Below are positions 1 through 9,840 of a stretch of DNA of 64,000 nucleotides, piece after piece (position 1 is the stretch's first letter; each line of letters starts with the position of its first letter). Location of the stretch: contig CM061142.1 in the NCBI GenBank assembly GCA_030789695.1, positions 567,973,281 to 568,037,280 on the forward strand, written 5' to 3'. The notes beneath the pieces were generated by a model, which did not search any database, was not told the DNA's origin, and saw nothing but the letters and a program-made list of their open reading frames with translations. Source of the stretch: Scilla litardierei. Its lineage: Eukaryota; Streptophyta; Magnoliopsida; Asparagales; Asparagaceae. Made by a program: the position numbers and the translations under genes.

Positions 1-1029
1 GTTATCAATTTTCCCCCACTGCCAACTCCCCCCATCAAGCTGCCCCCTCCGTGTCTGTATTTCATCAGCTGCAAACGATTCACGTCTTCTTCCCTGCAGC
101 CATCTTCTTCCTCTGCAAATTTCCCCAACCAAATCAGTCCAACCCAAAAACAATCTCCCCTGCAAAATTCTCCAAGCCAAGCACAAACACAAACCCAATT
201 CTCCCCAAAAACAAATCAGTCCCTCAATCATCCAATACCCAAAAGCTCAAACTGAAATTAGAAGAGGGGAGCAAGAGATTTCAGATCTGAAATCTAATTC
301 AGATTCTTACAAATCCATTTTGGATCCAAAAATTTGAAACCCCAAAAACAAAATCTGAAAACAAAACCCCCCAAAACCCCAAGATCTTCATCTCCCAAAC
401 CCATCAACTCTTCTCCTCACTCTCCTAGGCCGGCCACCTCGACACCCACCAGCCGCCGCCGCAGATCCACGCCCGCCGCCGCGTGCTGCGCCGCCGCGCC
501 GCCGGCCGCCGCCGGAGCGGCCCCCATCCACCGTGAGTCGCCGGCCAACGCTCCCTCCGCGCGTGTGAGTACTCCCCTATGCCTTGCGTGAGCTCTTCTA
601 TCTGCTGGAGTTTGAAACAAAAAAAAAAGAAATGAAGAACAGGCCGAGAGAAAGAGAAAAGAGAGAGACAGTGAGTGAAGCTGAGAAAGGGGGGGGGGGG
701 GGTAAATGAATGACAGAGAGAGGGAGAGTGTGACATGATGCCTTGGATTAATATTTATTAGTTTAATATGAGAGAGATATAGTTAGTGTTAGATATATTT
801 TAAATAATGTTAGAAGTAGGTGAAAAATTGGTGGGTGCTATTAAAGGTAAACTCACCCTAAGTTAACCATGCAATTGACTATGGTAAGTTAGTCTTAGCA
901 GGATGTTAGTGTTAAAATTCTAATGTTAATTTGCTCGTAATGTTGAATTTCAGCATGTATTAATTACTAAATGATAGTAGGTTAAGAATATTTAAATGAA
1001 ACAAGGTGCACCATGTTAGTATAACCCCC

Positions 1030-1037
1030 TATATAAA
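1030..1037 (+). promoter_or_regulatory. possible TATA box in E1 LTR
   Basis: TATATAAA is preceded by CCCC and lies about 1.4 kb into the LTR. The second copy is at 8523-8530. The equivalent boxes of E4, E5 and E6 are more convincing because they lie directly before leader-like sequence. Here a GC-rich leader-like block lies upstream instead, so this may not be the true promoter. Confidence 0.3.
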
Positions 1038-1949
1038 CGGTACACTAGCCGGGGAACCTGATAGATTAGGCGAACCCAATTCGGGTGTTATTTTAACATT
1101 GCACGTATTTCGCAAAAAAATCTAATTCATTGATTTATTTAACTAAAACAGAAAACCGGACATACCGTAACGAAGTACCCGTCGGGACAAACCCAAAATC
1201 ACCGAAAACAGGCAAGTATGCAATTTATAGTGAATTTGTGAATGTTAACGCTCTTTAGTTTTCAGCATGCAAAGTTCCATAACTCCGTTTACATGTCGTA
1301 CTTGTTAAATCTCACACCCAGTACTTTTGTTAAATTGTTGTAAATATTGCTCGATATTCTTGTAACCATGGAAATTATTGCGTAGAGATAAATGGTCATA
1401 TTATTTAAATTGCTGCATGTCTCAAAATGACTAACAAGAGAGTGACATCGTGAAATCGTGCGCCTCGAAGGCGAAATCGTGACTTTCGTGATGTCATGTG
1501 AGTTGACTAGGCTGGCTCGTGTTCCAGCACAAATATTGGGGTGGGGTTAGGGTTGTGCGGCCACTAGGCGTATGACGGGGTACTCTCTTCAAGGGCACCA
1601 CCCGTATGCGGTGGGTTAGCGCCAAGCACGGTAAGCCCCCGTGTGAAGAACGACCCACTCATCACGTCCTACCGGCGAGAACCCTATTATAGATGTGTGA
1701 AGCTAACTTGAAACTTGCAAAGTGAAATTGTTACCTCAGTGAAAATTGACATGTCTTATTTTACTCGTCAGATTGTTTAGAACTGCATGATAGGATGATT
1801 TTACTTTAAAATCAGCATGCTCAAACTTTTACTGTTATCTTGTTAAATTATAATTGCCTCTTAAATTCAGTATAAATTTGTATATCTTGCCTTGGGTTCT
1901 AACATCTTCTTGCAGACCCTTGCTGACATACATTCATGTTTTTGGATGT

Positions 1950-2054
1950 ATGTCAGATCCCGAGCTTGAGTATCAGGAGGTTCCTTACGAGACACCTGAC
2001 TTGGAGAGTCAGGAGTTCGCTGTAGACGCCGAGTTTCTCCCTGCGGAGAACTAG
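1950..2054 (+). CDS. small acidic ORF inside E1 5' LTR (34 aa)
   Basis: The frame starts MSDPELE and is rich in Glu and Asp throughout. It ends about 290 bp before the LTR end. A related frame with the same start context, size and acidity occurs in the LTRs of E4 (MLDPEPE...VDTGDQS, 36 aa) and E6 (36 aa). The frame is also open upstream of this ATG in E1. It is preceded by a splice-acceptor-like TTCTTGCAG and the motif CCTTGCTGACAT, which E4 and E6 also carry. Whether it is translated is unknown. It could be an upstream ORF in the leader of the element RNA. Confidence 0.35.
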   Translation: MSDPELEYQEVPYETPDLESQEFAVDAEFLPAEN

Positions 2055-2347
2055 TGGGCTATTCCATTGTTGCTTGCCGTAGTTTGCTTTCCGTTGTTGT
2101 GTGTACGTTATCTTTGTTGTATTTCGGCCCAGCTGAGGCTTGTTGTTTTCATTTCATGTACGGACGTTTATTATTTCTGGATGTGGCTTGTAATGTATGA
2201 AAAATTCTGATTGTTCTGAAAAGCGTGCAAAGGACCTGCCCTTGCGTTTTACCACAGACGCTTCATGAACCTGAGTTTCACCGCTCCGGTTCAAGCGGAC
2301 CTCAGTAACGCTCTCGCTTCCGTCGTTTTGGGAAGCGGGGCGTTACA

Positions 2348-2476
2348 GGTTTTAGTGGCGGCCCACGCAGGTCCGTCTCTTTGCATTTGCAAATTCAGAA
2401 CAATGAGAATATTTTCATCGGCCAAACATCTACAGAATCACATTCGCGAGATTAATTTGGGTTTTCCTATCTCAGA
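2348..2476 (+). other. E1 primer-site region and short leader
   Basis: The sequence directly after the LTR contains TGGCGGCCCACGCAGG (2355-2370). Equivalent segments follow the LTRs of E2, E4 and E6 and share a GGCCCA(T/C)GCA core. It begins with TGG as primer-binding sites do, but I cannot match it to the usual initiator-Met tRNA site. The leader to the gag ATG is only about 130 bp. Confidence 0.5.
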
Positions 2477-3586
2477 ATGGCTGAGGAACGAAGCACCCAA
2501 AATGGACCCGTACCTGCTGGAGGCGGAAGTGATGACATCCGCCAGATGCTTGGTGTTATGAGGGAAATGCTTGAAGTTCAGCACCACTTGGTCCAGCAGG
2601 GACGTCAGGCTGCACCAGTTGCTCTACCGCCTCGCTATGAGCCTGGAGCCAAGCAGTTCAAGGAGATGCATCCGACGAGCTTCTCTGGACGAGAGGGCCC
2701 ACTAGCGGCCGAGGAATGGCTTCGCAAGACTGCGGATAACTTGGGTCTTGCCCGAATCAATCCGAACGATTGGGTAGACCTCGCCAAGCAGCAGCTGACA
2801 GACAATGCACGTCATTGGTGGGATGCTGAAGAGGCTAGGCTGATCAAGCCGATTCTTTGGGCTACTTTTCGTCAGAGGTTTGACGCCCAGTACTTCCCGA
2901 AGTCTGCAAAGAGGGAGATGCAGCAGCGCTTCATCAACCTGGAGCAGGGCACCAGGACAGTCGATGAGTATGAGGCCGAATTTACCATGCTGAGTCGATT
3001 CGCCACTACACTGGTAGCAGACGAGGAGGACTGTGCACACCGCTTTCTACAGGGCTTAGACCTGGACATACAGGAGATATTGTCCGGGCACACCTTTACT
3101 ACTCATGAGCAAGTCCTAGTGGCCGCGAAGCAGCGCGAGCAGGTAGTTTATCAGAAGCGGGCACGTCAGGCGGGCAAGCGCCCGATGGAGCCACAGAGGA
3201 GTGCACCTAGGCCCGGCTTTCGTCCTGTTCAGACCACACAGTTCAAAAGGCCAGCTGCACCTGTCCCCAACCGAGCTGAGTTGGTTTGCCATTTCTGCGG
3301 CAAGCTCGGTCATGTGAAGAAAGACTGTAGGAGGATGCTGAATCAGTGTTTGGTCTGTGGATCGCCTTCTCATGCTGTAAAGGATTGTACCCGCGGTTCT
3401 CGACCCGTGCCTCCTGGAGCACCTGGACCCGCTCAGAGGACCGCACCGGCACCTGGACAGCGTGGACCACCTTTAGTTCCACAGGATCGGGCCTTTCAGC
3501 AGGCCAATCCGCCGAAGCGCCGAGCTTTCAATTTGACAGCCGTTGAGGCTGAAGCTGAGGACGACGTGATTGCAGGTAACCCCTAA
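2477..3586 (+). CDS. gag: E1 Gag (unspliced form; joins pol by splicing at 3575)
   Basis: A 369-residue structural polyprotein that forms the virus-like particle and binds element RNA. The retrotransposon Gag core includes WWDAEE and FPKSAKREMQQRF (about residues 115-150). Two CCHC zinc knuckles follow near residues 270-310 (CHFCGKLGHVKKDC and CLVCGSPSHAVKDC), then a Pro-rich tail. The ATG at 2477 is the first good start after the leader. The reading frame stops at 3586, but a GT donor at 3576 falls right after ...VIAG. Joining it to the acceptor ending at 3660 continues in frame into the protease. The unspliced product would therefore be Gag alone, three residues beyond the junction. Confidence 0.93.
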   Translation: MAEERSTQNGPVPAGGGSDDIRQMLGVMREMLEVQHHLVQQGRQAAPVALPPRYEPGAKQFKEMHPTSFSGREGPLAAEEWLRKTADNLGLARINPNDWVDLAKQQLTDNARHWWDAEEARLIKPILWATFRQRFDAQYFPKSAKREMQQRFINLEQGTRTVDEYEAEFTMLSRFATTLVADEEDCAHRFLQGLDLDIQEILSGHTFTTHEQVLVAAKQREQVVYQKRARQAGKRPMEPQRSAPRPGFRPVQTTQFKRPAAPVPNRAELVCHFCGKLGHVKKDCRRMLNQCLVCGSPSHAVKDCTRGSRPVPPGAPGPAQRTAPAPGQRGPPLVPQDRAFQQANPPKRRAFNLTAVEAEAEDDVIAGNP

Positions 3587-3660
3587 ACTAGCCTTCCTTA
3601 TTTATGCATTTTTGTTTGATTAGTTATATCCATGTTAATCTAGTTGCATGTTATTCTTAG
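3576..3660 (+). other. E1 intron 1 (gag/pol junction, 85 bp)
   Basis: GCAG|GTAACC...TTCTTAG|GCG. Removing it joins a phase-1 codon (Gly) and yields ...[12 protein letters not shown], leading straight into the protease LFDSGAS motif. E6 has a GT-AG intron at the same codon and phase (54676-54563) with unrelated sequence inside. T-rich sequence precedes the acceptor. It was inferred from sequence, not from transcripts. Confidence 0.85.
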
Positions 3661-6086
3661 GCGTCATCTTAGTTTCATCTCACCCGGCCTTGACCCTGTT
3701 CGACTCTGGAGCTTCCATGTGCCTCCTATCTCGGAAGTTCGTAGTCGAACACTCGATACCCACCTATACACTTCCCAAGTGTTGGAATATTACAACTGGG
3801 AACGGTGTAGTGAAGGTTGCACTGGGATGTAGACCATGCCCGTTGGTAGTTAGTGGACACGAATTGTATGCCAACTTCATTGTCCATGACCTACCTAATT
3901 TCGATGCTATTCTCGGCATTGACTGGTTAGGAGCTTTTTATGCCACGATCGACTGTCGCCGGAAGAAAGTGGTATTCGAGATTCCTGACCACGCAGTGTT
4001 TGAGTTTGTCAGCGGAGGACGTTCGCTTGGACCTGTCAAGTTTCGAGCCCAGCCGTGCAGACTTACTATTGCATCCATGATAGCTGAGCCGGAGAAGCCT
4101 GCAGTAGTGAGAGATTTTGAAGACGTCTTCCCTGAAGACATTTCTGGATTGCCGCCTGACCGAGCATTGGAGTTCAGCATTGATCTTATGCCAGGAGCTC
4201 AACCAATTTCGAAGGCGCCTTACCGTATGGCTCCTGCAGAGTTGGAAGAGCTGAGGAAGCAGTTGGATGAGCTAATGCAGCAGGGTTTCATTCATCCCAG
4301 CGTATCTCCCTGGGGTGCCCCCGTCTTGCTGGTGAAGAAGAAGGATGGCTCGAGGAGGATGTGTGTGGATTATCGGGAGCTGAACAATGTCACAGTGAAG
4401 AACAAGTATCCACTGCCCCGTATTGATGATATTTTCGATCAGCTTGGTGGATCGAGAGTATTTTCGAAGTTGGACCTCCGAAGCGGATATCATCAAGTCA
4501 GAGTCAAGAAGGAAGACGTGCCCAAGACAGCTTTTCGTACTAAGTACGGGCACTACGAGTTCGTTGTCATGCCGTTTGGTGTGACCAACGCTCCTGCTGT
4601 GTTCATGAATCTCATGAACCTTATCTTTTACGACTTCCTCGACAAGTTCGTGGTGATCTTTATTGATGACATCCTGGTGTACTCGAGGAGCGAGGAGGAG
4701 CATGCAGAGCACTTGAAGATGGTATTGGAGACGCTCCGTCATCACAGACTGTATGCCAAATATAGCAAATGCGAATTCTGGCTGGACAGAGTTGCATTTC
4801 TTGGGCATGTGGTATCAGGAGCTGGCATCTCAGTAGATCCGGAGAAGGTCAGAGCAGTCAGTGAATGGCCTACACCTCGATCGGCATCGGACATCAGGAG
4901 TTTTCTCGGATTGGCCGGTTACTACCGCAGATTTATTAAGGATTTCTCGAGAATAGCTGAGCCTATGACAAGATTGACGAGGAAGGATGTTAAGTTCAGT
5001 TGGTCAGACTCTTGTGAGCAAGCTCTTTCTACTTTGAGAGAGAGACTGACATCTGCACCAGTTTTAGCTATTCCGGACAGAAGCGGAGGCTTCGAGATTT
5101 TCTGTGACGCATCAGGCAAGGGACTTGGATGCGTTTTACACCAGCACGGTCATGTAGTCGCATATGCTTCTCGACAGTTGAAGATCCACGAGAAGAATTA
5201 TCCGACTCACGACTTGGAGTTAGCTGCCGTCATATTTGCTTTGAAGATTTGGAGGCATTTCTTGCTGAGTGAGAAAGTGAAGATTTTCACTGATCACAAA
5301 AGTTTGAAATATATATTCACTCAGAAGGAACTGAATATGAGACAGCGCAGATGGTTGGAATTGATGGCGGACTACGACATCGATCTTCAGTATCATCCAG
5401 GGAAGGTGAATGTCGTACCAGATGCTTTGAGTCGACTGCCCGAAGTGATGATTCTCACAGCTCAGTGGAGATTGCAGCAGAATCTGCGAGAGATGGATGT
5501 TGAGGCTGTCCTACCTGGAGTCACATCGTCGTTGATGAGCATGCAGATTCAATCAACGATTGTGGATCGGATCAAGACTGCCCAAGATGGGGATGCTAAG
5601 TTGAAGAAGATCAGAGAACAAGTTAAAGCAGGACTTCGGACAGACTTTCTGATTCACGCGGATGGATCTTTGAGATATGGTAGTAGGGTCTGCGTTCCTG
5701 CAGGAGATATCAGAGAAGAATTGATGAATGAGGCTCACAGTTCGCCTTATTCTATTCATCCTGGAGGTACGAAGATGTACAAGGACCTTCGTCAGAATTT
5801 CTGGTGGCATGGGATGAAGAGAAGTGTGGCACGTAGCGTTGCCAAGTGTCTTGTGTGTCAGCAAGTGAAGGCTGAGCATCATCGCACTGCTGGACTACTA
5901 CAACCTCTGCCGATTCCAGAGTGGAAGTGGCAGCACATCACGATGGACTTTGTGACTGGCTTACCTCGGAGCACCAGGCAGAATGACGCGATCTGGGTCA
6001 TCGTTGATCGATTGACCAAGTCTGCGCACTTTATACCTTTCCGAGTTGGGCAATCCACGGAGATATTAGCAAGGAAGTATATGGAG
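3661..6086 (+). CDS. pol: E1 Pol, central exon: protease, RT, RNase H, integrase N-half
   Basis: About 808 codons encoding the replication enzymes. In order: an aspartic protease with DSG (near 3702); a reverse transcriptase with VDYREL, the LDLRSGYHQ region and the catalytic FIDDILVYS (Asp-Asp at 4665-4670); a Ty3-type RNase H with [10 protein letters not shown] and THDLELAAV; and an integrase zinc-binding HHCC (H...H...CLVC, about 5735-5860) followed by the first catalytic Asp in ITMDFVTG (about 5947). The frame runs on to TAA at 6096-6098, but the coding sequence is cut at 6086 by a donor after ATGGAG. All key residues I looked for are present and there is no internal stop. It starts with the two bases completing the split Gly codon. 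Confidence 0.93.
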
Positions 6087-6155
6087 GTAATGACCTAACT
6101 CATGCCTTAATAATTTCCTTCTAGTACTAGTCGTGATATGAATTATGTCGTGTAG
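6087..6155 (+). other. E1 intron 2 (inside integrase, 69 bp)
   Basis: ATGGAG|GTAATG...GTCGTGTAG|GAGATC, phase 0. Splicing gives [21 protein letters not shown], the sequence expected of an uninterrupted gypsy integrase. Without splicing, the frame ends within four codons. E6 has an intron at exactly this place (52142-52071, 72 bp). Confidence 0.88.
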
Positions 6156-7058
6156 GAGATCGTGCGCTTGCATGGAGTCCCTGTGAGCATTGTATCAGAT
6201 CGTGATACGAGGTTCACGTCTCAATTCTGGAAGAGTCTGCAGACCAATCTGGGTACCAGTCTGAAATTCAGCACTGCGTATCACCCGCAGACGGATGGCC
6301 AGTCGGAGCGCACCATTCAGATATTGGAGGACATGTTGAGAGCTTGCATGTTAGATCTCAAGGGTTCGTGGGAGGATCATCTACACCTGGTGGAGTTCTC
6401 CTACAACAACAGCTATCAGGCGAGCATTGGCATGGCGCCATTTGCTGCTCTCTACGGGAGAAAATGTCGATCGCCACTGAGTTGGGATGACATCGGTGTT
6501 AGAGAGCTTTTGGGACCAGAGATGATTGTGGAAGCAGTTGATGTTGTGCGTGACATCAGGGACAAGCTTCGGATCGCTCAGGACCGTTATAAGCATTGGG
6601 CAGATGCTAAACGGCGTCCCTTGGAATTTCAGCCGGGAGATCATGTGTTCCTGAAGATCTCACCGAATCGAGGAGTGATCCGCTTTGGGAAAAGAGGCAA
6701 GCTTAGTCCGAGATTTATTGGACCTTTCGATGTGCTGGAGCGAGTTGGAGAGGTAGCTTATCGCTTAGCACTACCACCGTCCTTAGAGGGAGTTCATGAC
6801 GTCTTCCATGTGTCCCAGCTCCGTCGTTATATCAGCGACCCTTCTCATGCTGTGGACTACTCTGAGATTACAGTCCGACCGGATTTGACTTATGAGCAGC
6901 AGCCGGTGCAGATCTTAGACCAACGTCAGAAAGTCTTCCGGAACAGGACTATCAATCTAGTCAGAGTGATGTGGCGTCGTGACTCGCCAGGAGAGTCTAC
7001 CTGGGAGCGGGAAGATGAGATACGAGAGTGTTATCCTTATTTGTTCCCTACTCTTTAG
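6156..7058 (+). CDS. pol: E1 Pol, last exon: integrase C-half and chromodomain
   Basis: 301 amino-acid codons including the joined EI. It carries the second catalytic Asp (SDRDTRFTS) and the catalytic Glu (DGQSERTIQ) of the DDE integrase. It then has a GPF-type C-terminal module ([21 protein letters not shown]) and a chromodomain from about 6890 to 7045 ([10 protein letters not shown]...[14 protein letters not shown]). Chromodomains of this type guide integration to particular chromatin (family knowledge). Spliced with the two upstream exons it completes a 1475-codon gag-pol frame ending TAG at 7056-7058. The exon has exactly the same length, 903 bp, in E6. Confidence 0.93.
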   Translation, partial: EIVRLHGVPVSIVSDRDTRFTSQFWKSLQTNLGTSLKFSTAYHPQTDGQSERTIQILEDMLRACMLDLKGSWEDHLHLVEFSYNNSYQASIGMAPFAALYGRKCRSPLSWDDIGVRELLGPEMIVEAVDVVRDIRDKLRIAQDRYKHWADAKRRPLEFQPGDHVFLKISPNRGVIRFGKRGKLSPRFIGPFDVLERVGEVAYRLALPPSLEGVHDVFHVSQLRRYISDPSHAVDYSEITVRPDLTYEQQPVQILDQRQKVFRNRTINLVRVMWRRDSPGESTWEREDEIRECYPYLFPTL

Positions 7059-7066
7059 TGGATAAG

Positions 7067-7084
7067 AATTCCGAGGACGGAATT
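7067..7084 (+). other. E1 hairpin before the polypurine tract
   Basis: AATTCCG-AGGA-CGGAATT is a perfect 7-bp stem with a 4-base loop, starting 9 bases after the gag-pol stop. The equivalent stem in E2, E4 and E8 has G-C where E1 has T-A, so base pairing is conserved while sequence changes. See also 12443, 32895, 51140 and 62915. Confidence 0.8.
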
Positions 7085-7090
7085 TTTCTT

Positions 7091-7103
7091 AAGGTGGGTA
7101 GAA
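7091..7103 (+). other. E1 polypurine tract
   Basis: AAGGTGGGTAGAA abuts the 3' LTR. It is the expected primer for plus-strand DNA synthesis. Matching tracts lie before the 3' LTRs of E2, E4, E6 and E8. Confidence 0.85.
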
Positions 7104-9840
7104 TGTAACGGTCGGTATTTTCTAAGCGTATTATTTGTGCGTGCCCGTATTTTCGTTTTGACCATCCGGATATTTTCGTACGCGAGTTCGATGTTTGTGC
7201 GTCAACGCGAGCGCGTATTCGTTCTTCTTTTTACCGTATCATCATTAACCGATTATCGAGTTTCACTAATTATCCCAACTTAATTATCCCCTAATTACAA
7301 AATTGCTAATCACACTTAACTTTCACTAATTACGTCATTTTTTTTAATAATCACACCTTATTAAATTACTTATTTACATTAACTAAAATGATGAATTACT
7401 AATTAAACTTCTACCATCGGATGAAATTCTTTAACCCTAGCTAATTAACCCCTAATGAATCCCACCTCCACATGTAGGTGAGATCCAACAGTGTTATCAA
7501 TTTTCCCCCACTGCCAACTCCCCCCATCAAGCTGCCCCCTCCGTGTCTGTATTTCATCAGCTGCAAACGATTCACGTCTTCTTCCCTGCAGCCATCTTCT
7601 TCCTCTGCAAATTTCCCCAACCAAATCAGTCCAACCCAAAAACAATCTCCCCTGCAAAATTCTCCAAGCCAAGCACAAACACAAACCCAATTCTCCCCAA
7701 AAACAAATCAGTCCCTCAATCATCCAATACCCAAAAGCTCAAACTGAAATTAGAAGAGGGGAGCAAGAGATTTCAGATCTGAAATCTAATTCAGATTCTT
7801 ACAAATCCATTTTGGATCCAAAAATTTGAAACCCCAAAAACAAAATCTGAAAACAAAACCCCCCAAAACCCCAAGATCTTCATCTCCCAAACCCATCAAC
7901 TCTTCTCCTCACTCTCCTAGGCCGGCCACCTCGACACCCACCAGCCGCCGCCGCAGATCCACGCCCGCCGCCGCGTGCTGCGCCGCCGCGCCGCCGGCCG
8001 CCGCCGGAGCGGCCCCCATCCACCGTGAGTCGCCGGCCAACGCTCCCTCCGCGCGTGTGAGTACTCCCCTATGCCTTGCGTGAGCTCTTCTATCTGCTGG
8101 AGTTTGAAACAAAAAAAAAAGAAATGAAGAACAGGCCGAGAGAAAGAGAAAAGAGAGAGACAGTGAGTGAAGCTGAGAAAGGGGGGGGGGGGGGGTAAAT
8201 GAATGACAGAGAGAGGGAGAGTGTGACATGATGCCTTGGATTAATATTTATTAGTTTAATATGAGAGAGATATAGTTAGTGTTAGATATATTTTAAATAA
8301 TGTTAGAAGTAGGTGAAAAATTGGTGGGTGCTATTAAAGGTAAACTCACCCTAAGTTAACCATGCAATTGACTATGGTAAGTTAGTCTTAGCAGGATGTT
8401 AGTGTTAAAATTCTAATGTTAATTTGCTCGTAATGTTGAATTTCAGCATGTATTAATTACTAAATGATAGTAGGTTAAGAATATTTAAATGAAACAAGGT
8501 GCACCATGTTAGTATAACCCCCTATATAAACGGTACACTAGCCGGGGAACCTGATAGATTAGGCGAACCCAATTCGGGTGTTATTTTAACATTGCACGTA
8601 TTTCGCAAAAAAATCTAATTCATTGATTTATTTAACTAAAACAGAAAACCGGACATACCGTAACGAAGTACCCGTCGGGACAAACCCAAAATCACCGAAA
8701 ACAGGCAAGTATGCAATTTATAGTGAATTTGTGAATGTTAACGCTCTTTAGTTTTCAGCATGCAAAGTTCCATAACTCCGTTTACATGTCGTACTTGTTA
8801 AATCTCACACCCAGTACTTTTGTTAAATTGTTGTAAATATTGCTCGATATTCTTGTAACCATGGAAATTATTGCGTAGAGATAAATGGTCATATTATTTA
8901 AATTGCTGCATGTCTCAAAATGACTAACAAGAGAGTGACATCGTGAAATCGTGCGCCTCGAAGGCGAAATCGTGACTTTCGTGATGTCATGTGAGTTGAC
9001 TAGGCTGGCTCGTGTTCCAGCACAAATATTGGGGTGGGGTTAGGGTTGTGCGGCCACTAGGCGTATGACGGGGTACTCTCTTCAAGGGCACCACCCGTAT
9101 GCGGTGGGTTAGCGCCAAGCACGGTAAGCCCCCGTGTGAAGAACGACCCACTCATCACGTCCTACCGGCGAGAACCCTATTATAGATGTGTGAAGCTAAC
9201 TTGAAACTTGCAAAGTGAAATTGTTACCTCAGTGAAAATTGACATGTCTTATTTTACTCGTCAGATTGTTTAGAACTGCATGATAGGATGATTTTACTTT
9301 AAAATCAGCATGCTCAAACTTTTACTGTTATCTTGTTAAATTATAATTGCCTCTTAAATTCAGTATAAATTTGTATATCTTGCCTTGGGTTCTAACATCT
9401 TCTTGCAGACCCTTGCTGACATACATTCATGTTTTTGGATGTATGTCAGATCCCGAGCTTGAGTATCAGGAGGTTCCTTACGAGACACCTGACTTGGAGA
9501 GTCAGGAGTTCGCTGTAGACGCCGAGTTTCTCCCTGCGGAGAACTAGTGGGCTATTCCATTGTTGCTTGCCGTAGTTTGCTTTCCGTTGTTGTGTGTACG
9601 TTATCTTTGTTGTATTTCGGCCCAGCTGAGGCTTGTTGTTTTCATTTCATGTACGGACGTTTATTATTTCTGGATGTGGCTTGTAATGTATGAAAAATTC
9701 TGATTGTTCTGAAAAGCGTGCAAAGGACCTGCCCTTGCGTTTTACCACAGACGCTTCATGAACCTGAGTTTCACCGCTCCGGTTCAAGCGGACCTCAGTA
9801 ACGCTCTCGCTTCCGTCGTTTTGGGAAGCGGGGCGTTACA
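7104..9840 (+). repeat. E1 3' LTR (2737 bp, complete)
   Basis: Runs from TGTAACGGTC to GGGCGTTACA. Its last 2348 bases repeat 1-2347 with a single visible length change, in the poly-G run at 8181-8195. The first 389 bases (7104-7492) are AT-rich and have their partner outside the window. TATATAAA at 8523-8530. Confidence 0.95.
9443..9547 (+). CDS. small acidic ORF inside E1 3' LTR (34 aa)
   Basis: Identical copy of the frame at 1950-2054. In a 3' LTR it would be read only from the LTR's own promoter or by read-through. Confidence 0.3.
   Translation: MSDPELEYQEVPYETPDLESQEFAVDAEFLPAEN

Larger units (their letters stand above)
1..2347 (+). repeat. E1 5' LTR (3' 2347 bp of it)
   Basis: Direct copy of 7493-9840, ending in GGGCGTTACA. 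It holds a CT-rich stretch at the start, a very GC-rich stretch (about 430-560), a poly-G run of 14 (689-702; 15 in the other copy), a TATATAAA at 1030-1037, and a small reading frame at 1950-2054. The GC-rich section translates as a Pro/Ala-rich run with no recognisable domain. I do not consider it a gene. Confidence 0.95.
1..9840 (+). mobile_element. E1: Tekay-type Ty3/gypsy chromovirus, left end outside window
   Basis: An autonomous LTR retrotransposon with the order LTR, gag, protease, RT, RNase H, integrase, chromodomain, LTR. Bases 1-2347 repeat 7493-9840, so the window starts inside the 5' LTR. The complete 3' LTR is 7104-9840. The domain order, with integrase after RT and a C-terminal chromodomain, together with the long LTRs, places it in the chromoviruses, most likely the Tekay/Del lineage (inference from family knowledge). 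The element lies within an LTR of E2: the sequence resuming at 9841 matches 16142 onwards. The target duplication should be GAGGA (9841-9845), but the other copy is outside the window. The LTRs differ visibly only in poly-G length, which suggests a very recent insertion. Confidence 0.95.

Noticed and set aside
425..736. Host gene exon in the GC-rich part of the E1 LTR
   Set aside because: Pro/Ala/Arg-rich frames on both strands come from base composition. The same sequence is in both LTRs and shows no domain.
4272..4808. Minus-strand frame of 178 codons opposite E1 RT
   Set aside because: A shadow of the RT frame. A similar shadow occurs opposite the E6 pol region.
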